Notes under the pieces: model-generated
The model's input: the letters and a program-made list of their open reading frames with translations, nothing else
What the model was told of the DNA's origin: nothing
The model's database searches: none
Origin: Lachnospiraceae bacterium
GTDB lineage: Bacteria > Bacillota > Clostridia > Lachnospirales > Lachnospiraceae
Length of the DNA stretch: 42,570 nt
Direction: 5' to 3'
Assembly (NCBI GenBank): GCA_030524525.1
Contig: JAUNGI010000021.1
Span: forward strand, 1 to 42,570
Shown: positions 1-8,629 of the stretch, one piece after another
Layout of the letters: each line of letters opens with the position of its first letter
How positions within the stretch are numbered: position 1 is the first letter of the stretch
Made by a program: the position numbers and the translations under genes

Positions 1-77
1 ATATGCCTTGAAAATACAGGGTTTACAGAGGGTTGAATAGATAAATTAGAATTTAACGATATAAACTATTCTCCTGC

Positions 78-111
78 TTGACAACCCACATAGAGTGTAG
101 TATAGTATAAT
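78..111 (+). promoter_or_regulatory. Sigma-A-type promoter of the ABC exporter operon
   Basis: A perfect -35 hexamer TTGACA lies at 78-83. It is followed after 17 bases by TATAGT at 101-106, and an overlapping TATAAT sits at 106-111. The surroundings are AT-rich, unlike the GC-rich coding sequence. The first gene downstream is the ABC transporter ATPase starting at 260, so the transcript would have a leader of about 140 bases. Confidence 0.7.
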
Positions 112-118
112 TTTGGTT

Positions 119-148
119 AGCGGTCTATAACAAAAAGACCGCTTTCCT
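119..148 (+). promoter_or_regulatory. Leader hairpin, possible attenuator, before the ABC exporter
   Basis: AGCGGTCT at 119-126 and AGACCGCT at 136-143 form a perfect 8-bp stem with a 9-base loop, followed by a T-rich stretch interrupted by CC. It starts only about 8 bases after the promoter -10 region, so it lies at or near the 5' end of the transcript. It could be a weak terminator/attenuator or a 5' stabilising hairpin. The interrupted T run makes strong termination doubtful. Confidence 0.45.
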
Positions 149-192
149 TTGGACAGGGGGTTAGCAAAAACTAACCCAGAAAAAGAGAATAC

Positions 193-216
193 AGTGCATA
201 AGTGCTTAAGTGCATC
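193..216 (+). repeat. Three 8-base tandem repeats in the ABC exporter leader
   Basis: AGTGCATA, AGTGCTTA and AGTGCATC follow each other at 193, 201 and 209 with an exact period of 8 bases. They lie between the leader hairpin and the start codon at 260. The regular spacing could be a protein- or RNA-binding array, but no known operator is recognised. Confidence 0.4.
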
Positions 217-259
217 CATGCCAAAAAGGAACGCCGGGTGCGGAAAGGAAACGTTACAT

Positions 260-958
260 ATGTTTATCAGCTTAAAAAATGCGGTGAAAAAATACGGAAC
301 AGGCGAAGCCGAGGTATACGCTCTTGACCATGCGTCGCTGGAGCTTGCGGAGGGAAAGATCTGCGTTATTCTTGGTCCGTCGGGTTCCGGAAAGAGCACG
401 CTTTTGAATATGTTGGGCGGGCTGGATACGTTGGACGACGGGGAGCTGACGATCGCGGGAAGGCGGGTAAGCGGGCTTTCCGGCGAACAGCGCACGGATT
501 ATCGGAAGGAGGATGTGGGCTTTGTGTTCCAGTTTTATAATCTGATCCCCGATCTGACCGTGGAGGAAAACATCGAGGTGGTTTCGGATATATCGGTCAA
601 ACCGCTCGATCTGGAGGAGGTGCTGGACGCGCTCGATATTGCAAAATACCGGCGGCGCTTTCCGAAGGAGCTTTCGGGCGGACAGCAGCAGCGGGTCGCG
701 ATCGCGCGTGCCATGATCAAAAATCCCAAGCTGCTGCTCTGCGACGAGCTGACCGGGGCGCTCGATACGAAATCGTCCCGGAGCGTGCTTCGCTTCGTGG
801 AAAAAATGAATTCGCAATTCGGCACGACCGTGGTGATCATTACGCATAACGAGGCGATTGCCGGCATGGCGGATCAGGTCGTGCGCCTGAAGGATGGTCA
901 GGTGGTGGAAAACTGTGCCAACGAACGGAAGCTCCCGGCAGCCGAGCTGGTGCTGTAG
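260..958 (+). CDS. ABC transporter ATP-binding protein (LolD/MacB-like exporter class)
   Basis: Energising subunit of an ABC exporter: it hydrolyses ATP on the inner face of the membrane to drive its FtsX-type permease partner. The 232-residue protein has the full motif set: Walker A GPSGSGKST, signature LSGGQQQRVAIARA, Walker B LLLCDELTGALD and an H-loop histidine in VIITHN. The start at 260 follows a GGAAAGGAA ribosome site. A longer in-frame start at 149 would run through the leader, has no ribosome site and adds residues foreign to the family, so it was not used. The permease gene begins 17 bases after the stop, so the two form one operon. The substrate is not evident; the class includes lipoprotein, peptide and antibiotic exporters. 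No two-component system is seen beside it in this window. Confidence 0.93.
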   Translation: MFISLKNAVKKYGTGEAEVYALDHASLELAEGKICVILGPSGSGKSTLLNMLGGLDTLDDGELTIAGRRVSGLSGEQRTDYRKEDVGFVFQFYNLIPDLTVEENIEVVSDISVKPLDLEEVLDALDIAKYRRRFPKELSGGQQQRVAIARAMIKNPKLLLCDELTGALDTKSSRSVLRFVEKMNSQFGTTVVIITHNEAIAGMADQVVRLKDGQVVENCANERKLPAAELVL

Positions 959-975
959 AAGGGGGAAGAAGGAAA

Positions 976-3198
976 ATGAAGCTGAACAAACGGTATCTTC
1001 GCAGCATCCGGGAAAATCTTTCCTTTTACCTGTCCGCCTCGGTATTGACGGCGGCTACGCTGTTCCTGTTTTACATGTTTAACATTGCCGGAAACGCAAT
1101 TTTGGAGTTCTCCGAGGACTTTTTCTCGGAGCATTGCTTGGAGGACGCCAATTTTACCACCTATCTGCCGATCTCCGACGAGGCGATCGCCGAGCTGGAA
1201 CGGGAATACGACGTAACGCTTGAGCGGGAACGCTTCCTCAATGTGGAGACCGACGGCGTTACGGCAAGAGTCTTCCGGAAGACGGAAAAAATCGACCTTT
1301 ATGAGGTTACGGTTGGAGAGGATATCCGAAACGACGATGAGGTCCTTATTTCCGAGGGCTATGCGGTTAAGCAGAAGATCGCTCTCGGCGACACGTTAAA
1401 CATCGGCGGCGGGAGCTATACGGTCACCGGATTTTTTCAGCGCCCGGATTATTTATATATGCTGGAAAACGAGGACGACAGCTATAAAAATATTACAAGC
1501 TTTTATCTGGCGTATATGACCGACAGCGCCTTTGCCAAGCTTGGCGAGAGCGGCAGTCGGTATCTTGTGCGTTATTCGAAGGACAACAGCGTGGAATTTC
1601 GCCGCGCCGTTTACGAGACGTACGCGCTGAGCGGCTACACCTCCCGCGAGGAGAATCCGCGCATTGCCATGGTGGATTCGCAGGCAGAGCTGTTTATTGC
1701 CATGTCATGGCTGATTCTCTGCATTCTTCCGCTGATCGCCGTGGCGCTGGTCGGCATCATTATCGGCCGTAAGGTGAAAAGCGAGCAGCGCATGATCGGC
1801 ACGCTCTCTGCGATGGGCTATAAAAAGGGGCAGCTGATGCGGCATTACGCGGGCTTTGCCGCGCTTCCGGGCTTGGCGGCGGGCGTGTTGACGGCGGTTC
1901 TTTCGGCAGTCTGCGCGCAGCCCTACAGCGAAATGGGACTTCAGGACTACGAGCCGATGCGGGTACACGGGCATTTGCAGCCCCTTGTTGCCGCGCTCGG
2001 TATTGTGATCCCGACGCTTATGTATGTGGCGGCGGCGCTTTTGGCTGTGCGGAGGCTGCTGAAAAAGGATACGGTCCTGCTGCTCGCCGCGAACGCCGAC
2101 GCTTCGGATAAAAAGAGAAAGCGGATTTTGGCGGACAAAAAGCTGTCCTTTCGAACAAAGTTTGCGATTCGTTCCCTGCTCGGAAATCCCGCGCGGGGTA
2201 TGGTGGTGCTGCTCGGCGTCTTTTTGGGGTCGTATATCGTGCTGCTCAGCTTTGCAATGTTTGATTCCATGAAGACGACGGTAGACGACGCCTCGGAGGC
2301 GATCGGAAGCTATGAATATCAGTATTTGCTGAACGAGCTTGGCACGGAGAATCCCTACGGAGGCGAGGGGCTTCTTGTCGCCGGCTTGGAATCGGAGGAC
2401 GGGCACGCCCTGTCGCTGTTTGGGACCGATGCAGACAATCCGTACCTGAACTTCCGGGACGAAAACGGCAGGGAGGTCGATATCGGCGACGGATATTATA
2501 TTTCCACGCTGACCGCCGCCGCTACGGGCTGGCAGACCGGCGACCGGGTCGCGCTGTACAATCCGCTGACCATGGAAAAAAGCGAGATCATTATCGGCGG
2601 CATCTTGGAAAATGATGTGATGAAGGTTATTTATACTTCAAGAGAAAACGGGGCGGAGCTTTTGGGACTGGAAAGCGGCGTTTTCAACGCGCTGCTCAGC
2701 GACACGGAGCTGGAGCTTCCAAGCTCCGTGTTGGTGCAACAAAGCCGTAAGTCGGATCTGAGCGATCAGATCGACACGGTCATTGACCAGATGGGAATCC
2801 TGCTTTATCTTCTAATGGGGCTGGGCATTATTATCTGCATCGCCTCCGTCTATGTGGCGGTCAATATGATGGTGACGGAAAACCGGAGCAATATTTCCAT
2901 GCTCAAGGTGCTGGGATACCGGGATCGACAGATCGACCGGATCGTGCTGAGCGCCAATCATATCTTTTTGCCGCTGGGGATTTTGCTGAGCGTTCCGGCG
3001 ACCTTTGCGACGGGCAAGCTATACTTTACGATGTGCGCCGATATGCTCTCCATGCTGATCACCACGTCGGTCGCGCCCAGAAGCTACCTGCTGACGATCG
3101 TGCTGACGACGGCAAGCTATGCGGCGTCGCTGGCGCTTGTTCGGCGCAAGGTCAAGCGGATCGATCTGGTGGAAAGCTTGAAGGATAATCGGGAGTAA
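976..3198 (+). CDS. ABC transporter permease with two FtsX domains
   Basis: Membrane partner of the preceding ATPase, 740 residues. Hydrophobic segments are at about 15-37, 237-262, 294-315, 336-358, 409-429, 605-632, 663-685 and 705-723. This gives the duplicated FtsX pattern: each half has an anchor, a large extracytoplasmic region (about 40-235 and 435-600) and a three-segment FtsX bundle. A basic, lysine-rich stretch around 365-395 links the halves on the cytoplasmic side. A purine-rich ribosome site (GGGGGAAGAAGG) precedes the ATG. Such permeases work by mechanotransmission, acting on a substrate outside the membrane rather than passing it through a pore. The substrate cannot be told from sequence. 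Transcription probably ends in the palindromic repeat at 3220-3270. Confidence 0.92.
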   Translation: MKLNKRYLRSIRENLSFYLSASVLTAATLFLFYMFNIAGNAILEFSEDFFSEHCLEDANFTTYLPISDEAIAELEREYDVTLERERFLNVETDGVTARVFRKTEKIDLYEVTVGEDIRNDDEVLISEGYAVKQKIALGDTLNIGGGSYTVTGFFQRPDYLYMLENEDDSYKNITSFYLAYMTDSAFAKLGESGSRYLVRYSKDNSVEFRRAVYETYALSGYTSREENPRIAMVDSQAELFIAMSWLILCILPLIAVALVGIIIGRKVKSEQRMIGTLSAMGYKKGQLMRHYAGFAALPGLAAGVLTAVLSAVCAQPYSEMGLQDYEPMRVHGHLQPLVAALGIVIPTLMYVAAALLAVRRLLKKDTVLLLAANADASDKKRKRILADKKLSFRTKFAIRSLLGNPARGMVVLLGVFLGSYIVLLSFAMFDSMKTTVDDASEAIGSYEYQYLLNELGTENPYGGEGLLVAGLESEDGHALSLFGTDADNPYLNFRDENGREVDIGDGYYISTLTAAATGWQTGDRVALYNPLTMEKSEIIIGGILENDVMKVIYTSRENGAELLGLESGVFNALLSDTELELPSSVLVQQSRKSDLSDQIDTVIDQMGILLYLLMGLGIIICIASVYVAVNMMVTENRSNISMLKVLGYRDRQIDRIVLSANHIFLPLGILLSVPATFATGKLYFTMCADMLSMLITTSVAPRSYLLTIVLTTASYAASLALVRRKVKRIDLVESLKDNRE

Positions 3199-3219
3199 GG
3201 AACTGCGTCGCCGGAGCGA

Positions 3220-3270
3220 CCCGCCGCAGGCGGAGAATCTCGCAGGCGGAGAATTTCGCAAGCGAGATTC
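3220..3270 (-). repeat. Dispersed palindromic element, copy A (minus orientation, shortened)
   Basis: Read on the minus strand, 3270-3251 gives GAATCTCGCTTGCGAAATTC, a near-perfect palindrome. It is followed by TCCGCCTGCG and then by a second copy of AGATTCTCCGCCTGCGGCGGG. The same palindrome plus CCGCC-TGC-GGCGG hairpin recurs at about 29.69, 42.34 and 42.47 kb. This copy carries a small internal duplication and lacks the terminator-like tail. It fills the gap between the convergent permease and glycosidase genes, where it may terminate transcription from both sides. Confidence 0.7.
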
Positions 3271-3282
3271 TCTGTTCTGCGC

Positions 3283-5100
3283 CTACTCCTTCTTGGAAAA
3301 GTACACCGTATAGGTTTCGTCCTGAAGCTCATAGAGCGGCTGAAACGTGAAATTCTGCGGCTGTCTGCGCGTCACATAGCAGCTCTGCTTCCACGGAAAC
3401 GTACCGTAGGTATGCTCGGTCCGGGGGGAAAGAATCTCCTCCGGCTTCTCAAAATCCCCGGATAGTCCGCAGTCGCGGTCGATCCGTCCCGCAAGCACGA
3501 TGGGACCCTCGGTGACTGCCGCAAGCTCCGGCATATCCGGCAGGGGCTCCATGGAAAGCCCGCAGGGAAGGAGCAGGGAAACGGAATCGTTCGACCAGCG
3601 CCTTTTCAGATTCAGATAGCCGTCGGCGACCGCGGCCTTTTCTTCCGCGCCGTTGATCCGGCAGACGACCTCGCCCTTGACCCAGCCGGGAATGCGGAAG
3701 GAGAGCGTAAAGTCGGTCGGCTCCGGGCAGGCGACGTCAAAGCGAAGCGACCATCGGGAGCTGCCGCCCTCGCTGCGCTCGTCAAATAAGATCTGTGAAT
3801 TGTAGCTTTTCATATCGGTCGTCTGCGTGATCCGGACGTCCGTGTCCTCCACGCGAAAGGAGAGCCGGGAAGGGATGTACTGACTTACCACAAGGCGACG
3901 GTTTTCTTGGTCTTCCCAGTAGATCAGGTCGGGGTAGAGCGTCTGCGCCTGCACCATCGTCCCGTGACAGCACCAGAAATCATGCCGCCTGCTTCCCCAT
4001 TTCTTGCGGCTTCCCGCCGAGAGCGGAAGAAAATAGGTCGGCATTCCGGTCGAAGCGTTCTGCTGCGCCAGAAAACCGTTGTAAAGACAGCGCTCGATAT
4101 AGTCCGCATAGGTCGTATCGCCCGTCCAGCGGTACAGGTACGAGGCGGTGCGAACCATATTGTAGACGGTGCAGAACTCTTGGGTGTTTTCGCCAAGAAA
4201 GCGGCCCTGCTGAAACGGCGGCACCCAGAATTCGCCGGCGTTCTGACCGCCCGTGCAGTACATGCCCCGGTCGGTCACGGCGTTTTTCCAGAACCGCTCG
4301 GTGCGGCGGCGCCATTTCTCGTCTCCCGTAATTTCATACAGCTTGGCGGAACCGTGGGAGAGCGGGATGCTGGCGTTCGCATGGTCGTTCGTCAGCGCGT
4401 CTTCTCCGGCGTCCAGCGTCCGGAACATTCCGTTGTCTGCGTACCGTTCGGCAAGCCGCATATATTTTTCTTCGCCCGTAAGCTCAAAAAGCTCCGCCCA
4501 TAGCTCCAGCATTCCGCCCTGCTCGCCGCCGTAAACGGCGGAGGGATTGCGGCTCTGCATTTCGTCCGTCCAGCGCACATACCAGTCGCTCAGTCGGCTT
4601 ACGATATCGAGCGCCTGCCGGCTTCCGGCATATTTGTATGCGTCGGTCAGTCCCATAATCGTCTTGTGCATGACATATTGGGGCGACCAGATATAGCGGT
4701 TCTCGGCAAGCCGGCGAAAATATTTTTCGGGAATGGGGCCGACCCATTCGCCGCCGTTCTGTTCTTGGCAAAGGGCAAGCTCCGACACGATATGATCGAG
4801 CTTCGCCTTCAGCTCCGGATCGCCCTCGGACGCGTAATACGCGGAGGCGGCGGAAAGCCAGTGACCGAGAAAGTGTCCCCGGAGCTGGCAGGTGGGAGCT
4901 TCCCAGCCCCAGTGGAGACGGGCGCTCTGCGGATCTGCCACGACCTGCAGACCGGGCATGAGAATACCGGCTTCCAAATAAAAATTTTGCAGCAGACACT
5001 GAGAGTCCAGTTCCATAAGATAATTTCTGTTGACGTCCATCCGTTCCCGGAAAAGTCCCGGCAATACGGTCACCTGTTCCCGATTGATTTTCTTTAACAT
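3283..5100 (-). CDS. GH127/DUF1680-type glycoside hydrolase (beta-L-arabinofuranosidase-like)
   Basis: Predicted cytoplasmic glycosidase, 605 residues, a normal length for the family. It has the conserved (alpha/alpha)6-barrel start (RGHFLGHWLSAAS) and the metal/catalytic set. Glu308, Cys310, Cys377 and Cys378 match the spacing of the zinc ligands and nucleophile Glu338/Cys340/Cys417/Cys418 in Bifidobacterium HypBA1. Glu290 is a candidate acid/base. No signal peptide is seen, so the substrate would be imported oligosaccharide, possibly with terminal beta-L-arabinofuranose; the exact sugar is an inference. The ATG at 5100 is preceded by GGAGGAG at the right distance. A start at 5112 would lie inside that ribosome site, so 5100 was chosen. 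It is divergent from an AraC regulator, its probable controller. Confidence 0.88.
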   Translation of the reverse strand: MLKKINREQVTVLPGLFRERMDVNRNYLMELDSQCLLQNFYLEAGILMPGLQVVADPQSARLHWGWEAPTCQLRGHFLGHWLSAASAYYASEGDPELKAKLDHIVSELALCQEQNGGEWVGPIPEKYFRRLAENRYIWSPQYVMHKTIMGLTDAYKYAGSRQALDIVSRLSDWYVRWTDEMQSRNPSAVYGGEQGGMLELWAELFELTGEEKYMRLAERYADNGMFRTLDAGEDALTNDHANASIPLSHGSAKLYEITGDEKWRRRTERFWKNAVTDRGMYCTGGQNAGEFWVPPFQQGRFLGENTQEFCTVYNMVRTASYLYRWTGDTTYADYIERCLYNGFLAQQNASTGMPTYFLPLSAGSRKKWGSRRHDFWCCHGTMVQAQTLYPDLIYWEDQENRRLVVSQYIPSRLSFRVEDTDVRITQTTDMKSYNSQILFDERSEGGSSRWSLRFDVACPEPTDFTLSFRIPGWVKGEVVCRINGAEEKAAVADGYLNLKRRWSNDSVSLLLPCGLSMEPLPDMPELAAVTEGPIVLAGRIDRDCGLSGDFEKPEEILSPRTEHTYGTFPWKQSCYVTRRQPQNFTFQPLYELQDETYTVYFSKKE

Positions 5101-5291
5101 TTTCTCCTCCATAGCAGAGCAAATTTTAGACGGCGGGCTGCGGCAGGGCGCGGCTCGCGTTCTATATGCCCATTATAAGGAACGATCACGGAAATGTCGG
5201 TGGACAAAAACCGATAAATGATTTGCAAATCCGAGAAATTTATGGTATTGCTTTAGATAGCGGGAAAATCGTTTTTGGAGAGGGGATCGGG

Positions 5292-6137
5292 ATGGAAAAC
5301 GGAACGAGGTATTTTTATGTCTGCGATAAAAATTTGCCGGAGTTTTATGTCTGCGGCAATCTGATCAGCGAGGGCGGCTTTGTGCATTGCCGGCGGCGCT
5401 TTGACTGCAACGTGCTGATCTTTGTGCTGGAGGGGACGCTGCCGATCACCCAGTCGGAGCGGCGGCTTGCCGTCTCGGAGGGGCAGTATGTTTTTCTGAA
5501 GGCGGGGGAGGAGCATTACGGCCATCGGGCGGCGGAGGGCAGGCTTTCCTATATGTGGGTGCATTTCGGGAGCGGAACGGACTGGGAGACGGGCGGCGGA
5601 GAAGCGCTGCCGGGGAGCTTTTCCTACCTGCTGCCCGAATGCGGGACCGCCGAAAATTTGCGGCGCGTGGGGCTGCTTTTTCATCAGCTGCTGGACTATT
5701 CCAGACAGGAGGAGCTGTACCGCAGGGAGCTGCTTTCCTGCTCGCTGAGTCTGCTGCTAATGGAGCTGACGCAGGAAGCGCTTGACGGTGGAAAAAAGGC
5801 GAAGCCCGCCGCATCGCCGGTCGTTTTTGCGGCGGCGGAGTGGATCAAGTCGAACTGCCACCGACAGCTTTCCGTTTCGGAGATCGCCGAGGCGGTTCAT
5901 TACAATGCGGAGTATCTCTCCGCGCTGTTCAAAAAAGAGACCGGGCTTACGCTGATCCGATACCTGAACCGGACGCGGATCGACGTAGCGAAACGGCTTT
6001 TGCTGAGCGGTTCCATCAGCATAAAGGAGGCGGCGTATTCCTGCGGCTTTACCGATGAGAAATACTTTATGAAACTGTTCAAGCGGCTGGAGGGAATGAC
6101 GCCGCTGGAATATAAATCCGCTTTTTACAAAAAATAA
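5292..6137 (+). CDS. AraC-family transcriptional regulator
   Basis: 281 residues: an N-terminal cupin-like sugar-sensing region (about 1-150) and a C-terminal AraC DNA-binding domain (about 180-281). The latter has two helix-turn-helix units, the first with SVSEIAEAVHYNAEYLSALFKKE and the second with the typical ISIKEAAYSCGFTDEKYFMKLFK signature. The ATG at 5292 has GGAGAGGGG six bases upstream. An in-frame ATG at 5166 would add 42 residues that do not resemble the family and has no clear ribosome site. It is divergent from the GH127 gene across a 191-base gap, the classical layout of a sugar-responsive activator and its target. The inducer is unknown. Confidence 0.9.
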   Translation: MENGTRYFYVCDKNLPEFYVCGNLISEGGFVHCRRRFDCNVLIFVLEGTLPITQSERRLAVSEGQYVFLKAGEEHYGHRAAEGRLSYMWVHFGSGTDWETGGGEALPGSFSYLLPECGTAENLRRVGLLFHQLLDYSRQEELYRRELLSCSLSLLLMELTQEALDGGKKAKPAASPVVFAAAEWIKSNCHRQLSVSEIAEAVHYNAEYLSALFKKETGLTLIRYLNRTRIDVAKRLLLSGSISIKEAAYSCGFTDEKYFMKLFKRLEGMTPLEYKSAFYKK

Positions 6138-6145
6138 GCCGCGTC

Positions 6146-6174
6146 TTTACTGTCCGAAAAAAATGTGCTACAGT
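6146..6174 (+). promoter_or_regulatory. Probable promoter of the yitT-like/ACT-MBL gene pair
   Basis: TTTACT at 6146-6151 and TACAGT at 6169-6174 are separated by 17 bases. A TG dinucleotide one base before the -10 hexamer gives an extended -10 element (TGCTACAGT). Each hexamer matches consensus at four of six positions. It lies just after the araC stop and about 54 bases before the yitT-like start. Confidence 0.5.
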
Positions 6175-6227
6175 AGGGTACGGTCGTTCCGAAAAAGGGA
6201 CGCAGGACGAAGGAGAAGCGAACGACG

Positions 6228-7154
6228 ATGAGCAAGAGCAGAAGACTGCAAGGCGACGGATTGCAAAGCAAACGCTTGCCTTGTAAGCGTTTACCCGGCA
6301 AACAGCGCATTATAGAGGATATCCGGTTTTTCTTACTTTTGAACTGCGGTCTTTTCTTTACCGCGCTGGGAATTGCACTATTCAAAACACCAAATCATTT
6401 CGCGTTTGGCGGGACCTCGGGTATTTCGATCATTCTTTCCACGCTGTTCCCGAAGTGGAACGTGGGGATCTTCATGTGGATTGTGAACGGTATCTTGGTG
6501 CTGCTCGGGTTTCTTTTCCTCGGCGTCCGCTCGATGGGCTGGACGGTCTATTCGTCCTTCGCGCTGTCGTTTTATGTGAGCCTCTGCGAATGGCTCTGGC
6601 CGCTTGCCTCGCCGATGAGCAGCGATACGTTTCTGGAATTCTGTTTTGCGGTCATTCTGCCGGCGGTGGGCAGCGCGATCGTATTCAACGTGGGCGCTTC
6701 GACCGGCGGGACCGATATCGTGGCGATGATCCTGCACAAGCACACGAGTTTGGAGATCGGCAGGGCGCTGATGCTGAGCGATCTGGGCATCGTGGTGATC
6801 GCCGCAGGGCTTTACGGCGCGCGGGTGGGGCTGTACTGCATCCTTGGGCTGATCCTCAAATGTACGGTCGTGGACGGCGCGATCGAGAGCCTGAATCTGC
6901 GGAAGGTCTGCACGGTCATCAGTCAGAAGCCGGAGCAGGTCGAGAAATTTATCATTCAGGAGCTGCACCGTTCGGCGACCGAGCAGACGGCGTACGGCGC
7001 ATACACCAAGCACGAGGAGCGCGTGCTGATGACGGTTCTGACAAGAAGCGAGGCGACGCGGCTTCGTATTTTTCTGAGGAAAAACGACCCGCAGGCGTTT
7101 ATGACGATCGTCAACAGCAGCGAGATCGTCGGCAAGGGCTTTCGTTCTATCTGA
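6228..7154 (+). CDS. YitT family integral membrane protein (DUF161 + DUF2179)
   Basis: 308 residues. A basic cytoplasmic N-terminus of about 30 residues with repeated Arg-Leu-Pro/Lys motifs comes first. Five or so hydrophobic segments follow between about 32 and 210, including the conserved FGGTSGISIIL and NVGASTGGTDIVA stretches of the YitT membrane domain. A soluble C-terminal DUF2179 domain spans about 220-305 (LRKVCTVISQKPEQVEKFI through DPQAFMTIVNSSEIVGKGF). The family is widespread in Firmicutes; its transport function is not established. The ribosome site AGGAG is about 12 bases from the ATG, slightly long. The ACT/metallo-beta-lactamase gene follows after 20 bases, so the two are probably co-transcribed. 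Confidence 0.9.
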   Translation: MSKSRRLQGDGLQSKRLPCKRLPGKQRIIEDIRFFLLLNCGLFFTALGIALFKTPNHFAFGGTSGISIILSTLFPKWNVGIFMWIVNGILVLLGFLFLGVRSMGWTVYSSFALSFYVSLCEWLWPLASPMSSDTFLEFCFAVILPAVGSAIVFNVGASTGGTDIVAMILHKHTSLEIGRALMLSDLGIVVIAAGLYGARVGLYCILGLILKCTVVDGAIESLNLRKVCTVISQKPEQVEKFIIQELHRSATEQTAYGAYTKHEERVLMTVLTRSEATRLRIFLRKNDPQAFMTIVNSSEIVGKGFRSI

Positions 7155-7174
7155 GCAGGGAAGGTGAGGAGCTT

Positions 7175-8608
7175 ATGAAAAAGACATATACAACACGGAT
7201 GCCCGATCAGGTGGGCGCGTTCTTGTCGGCAAGCGAGATCATTTCCTCGCTGGGGCTCAACATTACGCGCGTCAGCTACAACAAGGCCATTGATCTGAAC
7301 ACGCTCTTTCTGGAAGTGGAGGGCGGGGAGGAGGCCATTGACCGTGCCACCGAGCTGCTGACCGAAAAAGGCTATATTCTGGATATGACCGAAGTCGGAA
7401 ACGTGATCTTGGTGGAATTTCTTTTGCCGGACGTGCCGGGAGCCGTGCTTCCGGTGCTGCGGCTCATTCACAGCTATCAATTCAATATTTCCTATATGAG
7501 CTCGCAGACGGACGGAAGCGGCGTGCAGCATTTCCGTATGGGCTTGTTTGTGGAAAACAACGGAAAGGTTTCGGACTTTTTGCAGAAGGCGACGCTTCTG
7601 TGCAAGGTGCAGGTGCTGGAATATACGCAGGGCGAGCGGCTTTTGGACAATACGGTGTTTTATGTTTCCTTTGCGAACCGCATTGCGGAGCTGCGGAAGC
7701 TGGATCAGGAGCAGAAGACGGATCTGATCGTGCAGTCCAACCAGATCATGGAGAATCTGCGCGAGCGGCCTAAGGCACAGTTCAAGACGTTTGAATATCT
7801 GCGGCGCTTTGCCGAGCAGCTTTCGCTCTATCACGGCGACGCCTTCGAGCCGCGGGTGACCCGCTATTCGCTGCCGGACGGCGTGAACGCCCTTTTGCTT
7901 GAGCCTCCCTGCGGAAGCAACGTCTGCGTGCTGGAACGGCAGGGGAAGCTTGTGGTCGTGGACGGGGGTCTGTACAGCTATCAGGCGGAGACGCTTGCGG
8001 CGCTGCAGGCGGAATATCCCGACTTTTTGGAGCGGGAGCGTTATCTGATCCTGACGCATGCCGACGTCGATCACTGCGCGCTGAACGATTTCTTCCCGCA
8101 GATCTACGTCAGCCGAAGCTGTGCGGAGAATTTTGTGCGGGAGCTTGAGGGAAGGGAGTGCTGGCGGGAGAAAAATCCGGTGCACGCGCCCTATGCCCGC
8201 ATCAGCAAGGTGCTTTCGGGCTATCATCCGCCGGAAAAAGAGCGGCTCCGGGTGATCGGCGGGCGTTCGCCGGAGGCGGAGGCGCTGCTGGAGCCCATCG
8301 GGGAGCTGTCCCTTTGCGGTATGGAATTTCAGGTCTATGAGGGCGCGGGCGGACATGTGCCCGGAGAAATCGTTTTTGTGGAACGCAGATTGCGAATCCT
8401 GTTTACCGGAGATATTTTCATCAACGTAAAGGACCAGATCCCGCAGCAGCAGAAGTTCAACAAGCTGGCGCCCTATCTGATGATCTCCGTGGACACCGAT
8501 CCGGAGCTTGCAAGGCGGGAGCGGGAGGCGATCTTTTCGCTTTTGGAGCCGGGCGAGTGGCTGCTGTTCGGCGGTCACGGAGCCGGAAAGACCGTCGTGA
8601 TCCCCTAG
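7175..8608 (+). CDS. Tandem-ACT plus metallo-beta-lactamase-fold protein
   Basis: 477 residues. Two ACT-like regulatory units begin the protein, at about 1-70 (MPDQVGAFLSASEII...) and 75-150 (LPDVPGAVLPVLRLI...). A helical linker to about 235 leads to a metallo-beta-lactamase-fold domain. Likely metal ligands are His295, Asp297, Asp299, His300 (HADVDH), His394, Asp413 and His468. An acidic residue replaces the second His of the usual HxHxDH motif, and the His394-Asp413 spacing equals that of flavodiiron proteins, so an iron-type dinuclear site is possible (inference). No flavodoxin domain follows. The ATG at 7175 has GGTGAGGAG upstream. The frame stays open much further upstream, but only as a shadow of yitT. 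Probably co-transcribed with the YitT gene. Substrate and ACT ligand are unknown. Confidence 0.8.
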   Translation: MKKTYTTRMPDQVGAFLSASEIISSLGLNITRVSYNKAIDLNTLFLEVEGGEEAIDRATELLTEKGYILDMTEVGNVILVEFLLPDVPGAVLPVLRLIHSYQFNISYMSSQTDGSGVQHFRMGLFVENNGKVSDFLQKATLLCKVQVLEYTQGERLLDNTVFYVSFANRIAELRKLDQEQKTDLIVQSNQIMENLRERPKAQFKTFEYLRRFAEQLSLYHGDAFEPRVTRYSLPDGVNALLLEPPCGSNVCVLERQGKLVVVDGGLYSYQAETLAALQAEYPDFLERERYLILTHADVDHCALNDFFPQIYVSRSCAENFVRELEGRECWREKNPVHAPYARISKVLSGYHPPEKERLRVIGGRSPEAEALLEPIGELSLCGMEFQVYEGAGGHVPGEIVFVERRLRILFTGDIFINVKDQIPQQQKFNKLAPYLMISVDTDPELARREREAIFSLLEPGEWLLFGGHGAGKTVVIP

Positions 8609-8629
8609 CGGGACAAAAGCCCCGCCCCG

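Noticed and set aside
1-77. Gene end or other feature at the left edge
   Set aside because: AT-rich, no coding frame with family resemblance and no clear hairpin; nothing supportable.
5101-5291. Promoter pair between the GH127 and araC genes
   Set aside because: The region is AT-richer and surely regulatory, but no hexamer pair with good spacing stood out on either strand (TTGCAA at 5223-5228 has no acceptable -10 partner).
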